DNA from: Craterostigma plantagineum
Taxonomy: Eukaryota > Streptophyta > Magnoliopsida > Lamiales > Linderniaceae
Direction of reading: 5' to 3'
Length of the DNA stretch: 64,000 nt
Assembly (NCBI GenBank): GCA_027422505.1
Contig: JAPQWV010000635.1
Coordinates: 62,001-126,000 of the forward strand
Within the stretch, counting starts at the first letter, position 1. Each line of letters starts with the position of its first letter. A program made the position numbers and the translations under genes. This document shows positions 55,934 through 64,000 of the stretch, piece by piece. The notes below the pieces were generated by a model. The model did no database searches and was not told the origin of the DNA. It saw nothing but the letters and a program-made list of their open reading frames with translations.

Positions 55934-58665
55934 TGTAATACCCGAAAAATTTAATACGGGATTTTGCTATAATAATCTGTATAATTTTTTTTTTTTCAGA
56001 TTAGGAAACTTGATAGCGAAATTTAAGTCATACAACGAAAATATGATTTTAATAGCACTTACTTATCTCGAAATTTATCCAAACAATTTAATATAATCTA
56101 TACAATATTCTTTATAAATTAGTTGGGCCATACATGACTTGATCGAATTTTTGAATAAGGCCCAAAATTTATTTGACATATTAAAAAGGATGAGCTTACT
56201 TAGACTTAAAGCAAAACACATCATAGACCAACTTGTCCAATCAATCGATATTTTCAAAGCTTTTATGTATATCTCATAGTAACAATCAACACTAAGCAAG
56301 GCCAACCCTATTAACGAAAGAAACTCAAGAACAGAGATATATTCAAAGCAAACATAAGGGTTATAGAAGCTCTAACAAAATCAGAAAATCAGACCTTGAA
56401 GTACGGGAGGTAAAATTTTATCACTACTATGTAATTATTCTATGCTTAACACGTGTTTGTAGGGTGAGATACAGTTGATACCTTGGGTAATGAAGTACTA
56501 AATTTTTCTTATAGCTCGGAGTTTAGATTTTTAATTTGAATTCATGTCTTAGTTGTTTATATTATGACATATGAATTTTAGTAAGCTTCCAAATAGAAAT
56601 TGTTGCCGTGCATAAGGGTTTCGAGTGATCTTAGGCTTAACACTATGAACTTCCGAAATTATGCCATGATTAGAAAACCCTAAATGTCATTCTGGGTTTA
56701 GAAGTGTTTAAATGATAAACTTCGAGATATATAATGAGAAGAAGTTCGTAAGGTTAAATGATAAGAATGAAGAGCTCGACATCATTACAAAGAAGTTTCG
56801 AAATTTAGATATTATGTGTCGAGAGGTATATAGAGAGATATCGAAATGTGTAGTTATAAGAATTCGACATTTATAAAACTTGATGTTCTTGGATAAGCTC
56901 GACATTTATTCCCACAAAAGATGTCGATATAAGAAGTAGGTTCCGATATTTATATATGTCTCGACATCCTCCATGTCAATTCGACATTATCAATAAAACA
57001 CTTCGACATTTAATTACCTTAGCAAACCGACATGTAATCCATTCCTACACGACCGACTTCTCATGATTCCCAATAAATACTTTATTAGCATTATAAGTTA
57101 GGTGCTATAATTCCAAGGCACTAAAATCTCGACAATTGATCGACACTTGAAATGTCGATATGGTTATATCAAGTTTCGGCCCTCTTCTAAGTAAATTTCG
57201 AGATCATTACAGAAAGGATTTCGATACATAATAATGAAAATGTCGAGATTTAGCATGCAAAGATTTCGAGGTATGATTATAACACATTTCGACTTTTAAC
57301 TAGGTCTCGACATCTACTATCAATTCGACATTTGCCATGCATAAGTTAATTCGACAAAAGTTAAGTATCGACATTTAATTAGGTCTCGACATCTTTTACC
57401 TCAATTCGACATTTTCCATGTTATTTTAACTAGCCAAGTCTCGACATTTCTCCATGCCATTTCGACATTTAATACTTCTAACCAATCTCGACATTTAACC
57501 CCAACAAAATTTTCGGCACTAAGTAGCTCTCAACAAATTAGGGTTTTCACCATTTAGGGTTTTCGTGATTTTAGGATTTTGATAATTTTAGGGTTTTGAT
57601 AAATTTTAGCATTTTCGATATTTATGTGACTTAGTAAATTTATTAATATGAAAATATTTATTATATTCAGAGGATCGATATATAGGGACTACATCGGACT
57701 TTTTATTTGACGCTAGCAGGAGGACAGGTAGGTGGATTATCCATCTACGATACGTAAACACAAATGTGAATTTATGTGTTTCCATGAGACTTTGTGATTT
57801 AAGTGACTTATGGGATTTACGTGTTTTACGTATGTTTTATGTGACATCACGTTTCATGTGTATCACGTATATGCATGACATCGCACGACATGGTGAGGGA
57901 TAATAACCACATTAGTGGTGACACCTTAAGATTTAAGGTGTCGATTGAGCGGGGTAGTGTGTGCCGATTTTGGCAGTCAGACTCGTAGCGGAGTTGAGGT
58001 TGGACTCGCTGGGCACCTGACGGGAGACAGACGTGAGCGATCTGTCTACTCGGGCGTGAGCGACCCGAGGTGCAAACCGTCGGACGAGTTGTGTAGCGAA
58101 AGGGGCGACCTGATAGGATGACGTTGACGTGATCGATCAGCGCACTATCGGCGTGGGCACCGCTAGTCTGTCGTTAGCGACCAGACGATATATTTTATTT
58201 TCATTGCGCGCGAGGTGCCGAGTCCAGCCTAGGGCCCTGATATTGAGATACGATAGAAATGTGAGAACGAGCGTGCATTATATCATGTTGCGAGAATTGG
58301 GATTGGGAATGAGTGCACGCTGCATTGCATTTTATTCACCTACTGGGCAATTCGCTCAGTGTTTACGTGTTGTAGGTACCGAGTCTGACGCTGACACGCG
58401 TCAAGACTGAGGCGGCTGGTGGCGGTGCTCCACAGACTTTTGAGGGAAGGTGCGGTACATGGATGAAGACCTGTGGAGCGGCGATAGGGTTTTTGATCTT
58501 TTGACATTTTGGGGCTTCGGCCCATTGTACAGATACTATTATATAAAATAATATTTTGTTTTATTATAATATCTTTTAGGAAAAAGTTTTAATCAGACGG
58601 GCCTTCCGCGGCTTACGTTGCGGAAATCCGCCAATAATCCTAATTAGAAAACTAGGGTCGCCACA
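55934..58665 (+). repeat. 5' LTR of the Tekay-type element
   Basis: 2732 bp, TGTAATACCCG...GTCGCCACA. The stretch 56770-57530 is full of TCGACATTT/TTCGACAT motifs. A GC-richer stretch at 57900-58400 follows. No gene inside. Confidence 0.92.
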
Positions 58666-58667
58666 GG

Positions 58668-58679
58668 TGGTATCAGAGC
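58668..58679 (+). other. Primer-binding site of the Tekay-type element
   Basis: TGGTATCAGAGC two bases after the LTR end; complementary to the 3' end of initiator-Met tRNA. Confidence 0.93.
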
Positions 58680-58824
58680 TTTGGCTTTAGATTCTGCAGA
58701 CTGTCCATGTACTGCCGCTCAAAAGCCTGGAGAACCAGCCTGGCCTGTAAGTTCAATATTTGATTTCATTATTACGTGTTATTTGATATGTGCTCTGTAT
58801 GATTAATTGTAGAAATAGATAAAA

Positions 58825-59751
58825 ATGCCGAAAGGACGTCGAGATGTAGGCAGTTCTAGCCGTAGGGCGGGGTCTGAATCCCCTGACGACCGCTCTACTA
58901 TCCATCAATTGACCGATCTGATCCGACGACAGTCGGATCAAATCAACGACTTGATCCATCACCGAAGCTCATCGGAACATTCCCCGCAACCTGAGCGAGT
59001 AGAATTAATCGGGGAACGATTTCGAAAGCTAAACCCCCCAATATTTACGGAAGCTACCAATCCTGCGGTGGCTGAAGATTGGATAGGCACCATAGAAGAT
59101 ATGTTTATCTATAGTCGAGTACCTGACAACGAAAAGGTTCTTTGTGCCGTTTCCCTTTTCCGAGAAAATGCGCGTTATTGGTGGAACACCGTAAAGGTGT
59201 TGGAGAGCCCAATGACAATGACTTGGGAAAGGTTTAGGGAGCTTTTCTTCAACAAATACTTTACGGCACATGATCAAGAACAAAGGATGTACGAGTTCAT
59301 GAGCTTGAAGCAAGGGAGCATGCCGGTGGCGGAGTACATCCGCCGATTTGAAGAATTATCTCGATTTGCTCCGCAGTTAGTGGCGACAAATTCGTTGAAA
59401 GTGACCAGGTTCATCAAGGGACTTAAACCCGAAATATGTCGGGATTTAAGTATTGCGGGTGCACGCCAACTAGAGTTTATGCAAGTAACTGAACGTGCCC
59501 TAATTACGGAACAAGCAGAGTCAGTGGTGGTGGAAGCACAGGAAGCGAAAAAGGGGAGAGAGGCCCAACAAGGAAGTGGAGGAGATAAGAAACGCCAATT
59601 CTTCGGCAAGGGTCCTAATACCCAATGGAACCGTCAGGGCCAACAAAACTGGCGACCGAGACCAATACAGGGACCGATCAATATCCCCAATCGACCTCAA
59701 AATGTTGCGCCCCAGTGTCGACAATGCGGGCGTTACCATTTCGGGGCCTAG
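58825..59751 (+). CDS. gag (capsid) of the Tekay-type element, ends at a premature TAG
   Basis: 308 codons from MPKGRRDVG. A polar N-terminus precedes a Retrotrans_gag-type core (WIGTIEDMFIYSRVPDNEKV; ARYWWNTV; WERFRELFFNKYF; GSMPVAEYIRRFEEL; FIKGLKPEI). A basic, glutamine-rich stretch follows. Zinc-knuckle sequence starts with CRQCGRYHFG and is cut by TAG at 59749-59751, in the middle of what the next frame continues (CFRCGKIGHFARAC, about 59761-59802). Gag forms the particle that packages element RNA. The stop probably prevents normal Gag-Pol production from this copy. Confidence 0.9.
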   Translation: MPKGRRDVGSSSRRAGSESPDDRSTIHQLTDLIRRQSDQINDLIHHRSSSEHSPQPERVELIGERFRKLNPPIFTEATNPAVAEDWIGTIEDMFIYSRVPDNEKVLCAVSLFRENARYWWNTVKVLESPMTMTWERFRELFFNKYFTAHDQEQRMYEFMSLKQGSMPVAEYIRRFEELSRFAPQLVATNSLKVTRFIKGLKPEICRDLSIAGARQLEFMQVTERALITEQAESVVVEAQEAKKGREAQQGSGGDKKRQFFGKGPNTQWNRQGQQNWRPRPIQGPINIPNRPQNVAPQCRQCGRYHFGA

Positions 59752-60306
59752 ATTCCGCAGTGCTTCAGGTGCGGAAAAATCGGTCATTTTGCTAGAGCTT
59801 GTACGGAGAATTTACCTCTAGTACGGAACCCGGCCCAACCGCCGATGCGACCTCCACCTGTTCCCGCGAGAGTTTTTACTTTGACAAATGAGGAGGCCGA
59901 GGCGAATCCTTCTGTTATGACGGGTACGTTAACTATCTATAACGTGCCCACTTCTGTGCTTATTGATTCTGGAGCCACACATTCATTTGTGTCGACTAAG
60001 TACGTGGCGAAGGTAGGAATATCCCCTACCTCATCCGAATGCAACTATGTAGTTACTCTACCTCATGGGGATCCGACGCATACCAACCAAGTACTGCGAG
60101 GATGCGTCGTAAGTATTGAGGGTAGGAACTTGAGCGTCGACCTGATTGTAATTCCGATGAACGACTATGATGTCATCTTCGGAATGGATTGGCTTTCAAG
60201 ATATGGAGCCATCATAGATTGTAACAAGAAGGTCGTTAAATTTCAGCTGCCTGAAGAAGAAGCATTCACTTTTTCGGGTAAAGCGAATAAGAATAGTATT
60301 CCATGA
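59752..60306 (+). pseudogene. Zinc knuckle and protease part of the Tekay polyprotein
   Basis: Same frame as gag, after the TAG. CFRCGKIGHFARAC (CCHC knuckle) is followed by a retropepsin region with the catalytic VLIDSGATHSFVS (about 59955-59993) and DVIFGMDWLSRYGA near 60170. A TGA at 60304-60306 interrupts the frame before RT. The protease normally cuts the polyprotein. Confidence 0.88.
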
Positions 60307-61788
60307 ATATCAGCTCTAAAGGCTCAACGACTCTTGAGGTCAGGTTGTGAGTCCTATCTCGTGTATGCGGTGAAGGCAGGGGAGTTACCTCAGCCTGAAC
60401 TGAAAGACGTACCGATAGTTAACGAATATGCCGATGTATTTCCCGATGATCTCCTGGGGTTACCCCCTGATCGAGAAATACAGTTCACGATTGATTTGAT
60501 GCCGGGGTCTGCCCCAATCTCTAAAGCTCCATATCGCCTAGCGCCTAATGAATTGAAGGAATTGAAGGAACAACTGGATGATTTACTGCAGAAAGGGTTT
60601 ATCCAACCCAGTTTTTCACCGTGGGGAGCACCAGTCTTATTTGTACGAAAGAAGGATGGGTCGATGCGACTATGTATCGACTATAGAGAATTGAACAAGA
60701 TCACGATCAAGAATAAATATCCGTTGCCGAGGATCGATGATCTGTTTGACCAACTACAAGGTGCTACGGTATTCTCGAAAATTGACCTCCGTTCGGGATA
60801 CCATCAGTTGAAGATCAGGGAGGCAGATGTTCCTAAAACTGCGTTCAGTACGAGGTACGGCCATTACGAGTTTCTGGTCATGCCTTTCGGACTGACTAAT
60901 GCCCCTGCTGCTTTTATGGATCTTATGAACCGAGTCTTTAAAGACTATCTCGACCGCTTCGTAATCGTCTTTATTGATGACATTCTGATCTATTCTAAGA
61001 CGAAAGAAGAACACAAGAGTCACTTACGAATCGTCTTAGGAACCTTGCGTGAGAAACAGCTCTACGCCAAATTCAAGAAATGCGAATTTTGGCTTGAGCA
61101 AGTAGCCTTCTTGGGACACGTGATTTCCGGGAGTGGAATCTCCGTGGACCCGAGTAAGATTGAGGCCGTGAACAATTGGCCACGACCAACTACTCCGACC
61201 GAAGTCCGAAGTTTTCTAGGACTTGCGGGATATTACCGTAAGTTCATAGCTGACTTCTCTAGCATTGCCTCGACTCTGACAAACTTGACCAGAAAGAATG
61301 TACCCTTCCAGTGGACAGACGCATGTGAGCAGAGTTTTCAAGAACTAAAGAAACGACTTACCACAGCTCCTGTTCTAACTATACCCTCGGGAACTGGAGG
61401 ATTCTCAGTCTATAGTGATGCCTCGAAAAACGGACTGGGATGCGTGCTGATGCAAAATGGGAAGGTGATCGCTTATGCTTCACGGCAACTAAAAGAATAC
61501 GAAAAGAACTACCCAACCCACGACTTAGAACTTGCAGCAGTCGTCTTCGCCTTGAAGATTTGGAGACACTACCTTTACGGAGAACGGTGCGAAATCTTTA
61601 CAGACCATAAGAGTCTGAAGTATTTCTTCACCCAGAAGGAGCTAAATATGCGACAACGACGATGGCTGGAGCTTGTGAAGGACTACGATTGCGTTATTAA
61701 TTATCATCCGGGCAAGGCAAACGTAGTCGCAGACGCATTAAGTCGAAAAGCGGTGAGCACGGAACTACATCGTCTTGGAGTGTGGTAG
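60307..61788 (+). pseudogene. Reverse transcriptase and RNase H of the Tekay-type element
   Basis: Open from 60307 to TAG at 61786-61788. RT motifs: [20 protein letters not shown] (about 60640-60700), [12 protein letters not shown] (60773), [10 protein letters not shown] (60886) and the catalytic [10 protein letters not shown] (about 60967). RNase [14 protein letters not shown] (61401), [20 protein letters not shown] (61519) and [15 protein letters not shown] (61702). All catalytic aspartates are present. Next to integrase in a different frame: a one-base loss near 61779 puts the downstream region out of phase. Confidence 0.93.
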
Positions 61789-63269
61789 TTGATTTAGGTG
61801 AAGTAGAGACGAAATTAACAACGCTGACTCTACAGCCTACGTTACTAGAGCGAATTAGAAATGCCCAAGAAGAGGACGAATTTTATATAAAGGTGAAAAA
61901 TGCACTCCCCGATGACTTTGCAATCCGAGAAGACGGAACATTACGATACAAGAATCGACTGTATGTGCCCAACGACGAGGAGTTACGACGAACGATAATG
62001 ACAGAGGCGCACGCAACAACGTACTCAGTACACCCGGGCGCGACAAAGATGTACCAAGATTTGCGAATCATATATTGGTGGCCGGGAATGAAGAAGGATA
62101 TCGCAACATTCGTAAGTAGATGTATGACGTGCCAGCTGATCAAAGCGGAACACCAGCGACCAGCTGGAACTCTGCAGCCTTTACCGATTCCTGAATGGAA
62201 ATGGGACCATATCACGATGGACTTCGTCGTTGGTTTGCCTAAAACGACGAAAGGCCATGACGCTATCTGGGTGGTGGCAGACCGCCTGACGAAATCAGCT
62301 CATTTCCTTCCTATCAACTCTACTTACTCCATGGAACGCTACGCTGAATTGTATATTCAGGAAATTGTTCGACTCCATGGAATTCCAGTTTCTATCGTCT
62401 CGGATCGAGACTCGAGATTTCTATCCAATTTCTGGCAAAGCTTACAGAAAGCGATGGGTACTAAGCTCTCGTTCAGTACTGCATATCATCCTCAAACCGA
62501 CGGACAGTCTGAACGGACGATCCAAACCCTTGAGGACATGTTGCGAGCGTGCGTATTAGACTTCAAGGGAAACTGGAGTAAGTACTTGCCGCTGATCGAA
62601 TTTTCTTACAATAATAGCTTCCATGCTACGATCGGGATGGCGCCGTACGAGGCATTATACGGGCGCAAGTGTCGGTCTCCTATGCACTGGGATGAAATAG
62701 GCGAACAAGCATTACTGGGACCAGATATGATTCGGGAGACGACAGAGGCCGTGACGAAAATTCGAGAACGAATGCGGACAGCTCAGAGTCGACAGAAGAG
62801 TTACGCTGATCATCGACGACGACCTTTGGAATTTGCGGAAGATGACCAAGTATTTTTGAAGATCTCCCCGATGAAAGGCGTGAAGCGCTTCGGACGAAAA
62901 GGCAAACTAAGTCCAAGATACATAGGCCCGTTCAAAATAGTCAAACGAGTCGGCGAGGTTGCGTATCAGTTAGAATTGCCGACTTCCCTGTCGCAAGTTC
63001 ACGACGTATTTCACGTATCGACATTACGAAAATACGTCGCGGACCCGAGCCATGTAATCCAGAATGAACTTCTTTATCGACAACTCAAGCCTGACTTGAG
63101 TTACGAAGAAAAGCCCGTAGAGATTTTGATGTACGAGTCGAAACGACTACGGAATAAGACTATTCCGTTAGTTAAAGTATTGTGGCGTAATCAATCAGTT
63201 GAGGAAGCCACTTGGGAACGTGAGGATGATATGAGAGTTCGTTATCCCGAATTATTCCAGTTGGCGTAA
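61782..63269 (+). CDS. Integrase with C-terminal chromodomain-like tail (Tekay-type)
   Basis: 495 codons, open throughout. HHCC zinc domain: [18 protein letters not shown] and CMTCQLIK (about 62010-62125). The DDE core has [11 protein letters not shown] (62211), IVSDRDSRF (62395) and [17 protein letters not shown] with the catalytic glutamate (62488). [20 protein letters not shown] and YGRKCRSP follow. After the [10 protein letters not shown] and [13 protein letters not shown] segments, the tail [20 protein letters not shown] resembles the chromodomain-like end of plant chromoviruses. Integrase inserts the cDNA; the tail is thought to direct insertion to chromatin. Out of phase with the RT frame. 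Confidence 0.92.
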   Translation: MVVDLGEVETKLTTLTLQPTLLERIRNAQEEDEFYIKVKNALPDDFAIREDGTLRYKNRLYVPNDEELRRTIMTEAHATTYSVHPGATKMYQDLRIIYWWPGMKKDIATFVSRCMTCQLIKAEHQRPAGTLQPLPIPEWKWDHITMDFVVGLPKTTKGHDAIWVVADRLTKSAHFLPINSTYSMERYAELYIQEIVRLHGIPVSIVSDRDSRFLSNFWQSLQKAMGTKLSFSTAYHPQTDGQSERTIQTLEDMLRACVLDFKGNWSKYLPLIEFSYNNSFHATIGMAPYEALYGRKCRSPMHWDEIGEQALLGPDMIRETTEAVTKIRERMRTAQSRQKSYADHRRRPLEFAEDDQVFLKISPMKGVKRFGRKGKLSPRYIGPFKIVKRVGEVAYQLELPTSLSQVHDVFHVSTLRKYVADPSHVIQNELLYRQLKPDLSYEEKPVEILMYESKRLRNKTIPLVKVLWRNQSVEEATWEREDDMRVRYPELFQLA

Positions 63270-63289
63270 TTTCGGGGACGAAATTCTTT

Positions 63290-63306
63290 TAAGGGGGGGG
63301 GGAGGA
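63290..63306 (+). other. Polypurine tract of the Tekay-type element
   Basis: Purine run AAGGGGGGGGGGAGGA immediately before the 3' LTR; site of plus-strand DNA priming. Confidence 0.88.
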
Positions 63307-64000
63307 TGTAATACCCGAAAAATTTAATACAGGATTTTGCTATAATTATCTGTATAATTATTTTTTTTTTTCAGATTAGGAAACTTGATAGCGAAATTTA
63401 AGTCATACAACGAAAATATGATTTTAATAGCACTTACTTATCTAGAAATTTATCCAAACAATTTAATATAATCTATACAATATTCTTTATAAATTAGTTG
63501 GGCCATACATGACTTGATCGAATTTTTTGAATAAGGCCCAAAATTTATTTGACATATTAAAAAGGATGAGCTTACTTAGACTTAAAGCAAAACACATCAT
63601 AGACCAACTTGTCCAATCAATCGATATTTTCAAAGCTTTTATGTATATCTCATAGTAACAATCAACACTAAGCAAGGCCAACCCTATTAACGAAAGAAAC
63701 TCAAGAACAGAGATATATTCAAAGCAAACATAAGGGTTATAGAAGCTCTAACAAAATCAGAAAATCAGACCTTGAAGTACGGGAGGTAAAATTTTATCAC
63801 TACTATGTAATTATTCTATGCTTAACACGTGTTTGTAGGGTGAGATACAGTTGATACCTTGGGTAATGAAGTACTAAATTTTTCTTATAGCTCGGAGTTT
63901 AGATTTTTAATTTGAATTCATGTCTTAGTTGTTTATATTATGACATATGAATTTTAGTAAGCTTCCAAATAGAAATTGTTGCCGTGCATAAGGGTTTCGA
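63307..64000 (+). repeat. 3' LTR of the Tekay-type element (partial)
   Basis: Begins TGTAATACCCG and follows 55934-56629 closely, with small differences such as T-run length and GGG versus AGG at base 27. Cut by the window end. Confidence 0.95.

Larger units (their letters stand above)
55934..64000 (+). mobile_element. Tekay/Del-type chromovirus (Ty3 LTR retrotransposon), 3' end outside the window
   Basis: 5' LTR 55934-58665, primer site 58668-58679, gag, protease, RT, RNase H, integrase and C-terminal domain in the Ty3 order (58825-63269), polypurine tract 63290-63306, and 3' LTR from 63307 to beyond 64000. The long LTR, initiator-Met primer and integrase C-terminal chromodomain-like tail fit the Tekay (Del) clade. 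The compared parts of the two LTRs (55934- and 63307-) are nearly identical, with few substitutions and small indels, so the insertion is recent. Two in-frame stops and one frameshift block the polyprotein. Confidence 0.95.

Noticed and set aside
60754..62916. Antisense ORFs opposite the pol genes
   Set aside because: Shadows of the strongly coding + strand; no motif of their own.

Overview
The window is repeat-rich nuclear DNA from a flowering plant, probably a eudicot; I cannot name the species. The evidence is plant-type L1 LINEs (DUF4283/zinc-knuckle ORF1, ORF2 with endonuclease, RT and RNase H), long-LTR chromoviruses primed by initiator-Met tRNA, a Cassandra-type LTR carrying 5S rRNA-like sequence, a Mutator-like transposase remnant, hAT-like elements, and one spliced host gene of plant RlmH/YbeA type. 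Almost everything else is transposon-derived, much of it nested.

Region 1 (1-31250) is a large inverted repeat. The left arm (1 to about 12107, running off the window start) and the right arm (about 18054 to at least 30495) are near-identical reverse complements around a 5.9 kb spacer. Each arm carries LINE-A, about 2 kb of non-coding DNA, a non-autonomous 4.08 kb LTR retrotransposon and the 3' end of LINE-B. The spacer holds the remaining 5' two thirds of LINE-B and the last four coding exons of an RlmH-like rRNA methyltransferase gene on the minus strand. The inner junction of the right arm lies in an intron of that gene, so its 5' exons are not present here. Target-site duplications show that LINE-A (15 bp) and LINE-B (15-17 bp) were full-length insertions before the inversion-duplication.

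Region 2 (31251-48900) is a mosaic: a short possible membrane-protein pseudogene; a 6.9 kb LTR element on the minus strand with exact 5 bp target duplication, gag-tail fragments and higher-order tandem repeats; a hAT-like element with a Cassandra-type solo LTR inside it; further solo LTRs; and a broken Mutator-like transposase interrupted by a hAT-like element.

Region 3 (about 49250-55933) looks like the 3' part of a Tat/Ogre-like Ty3 element on the minus strand: one LTR, a tandem array built from alternating 80 bp units, and an antisense additional ORF with a 'putative gypsy-type transposon' domain. A LINE 3' fragment sits inside the array. Region 4 (55934-64000) is a Tekay/Del-type chromovirus inserted into a 22 bp tandem repeat. 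It has a 2.7 kb 5' LTR, gag, protease, RT/RNase H and integrase with a C-terminal chromodomain-like tail, broken by two in-frame stops and one frameshift; its 3' LTR runs off the window.

Nothing here works as an operon. The most biologically interesting points are the fold-back structure, which could yield long double-stranded RNA; its disruption of a host methyltransferase gene; an array of small hairpins with apparent compensatory changes inside the non-coding LTR element; and two unrelated retrotransposon arrays that both show a higher-order period near 160 bp.
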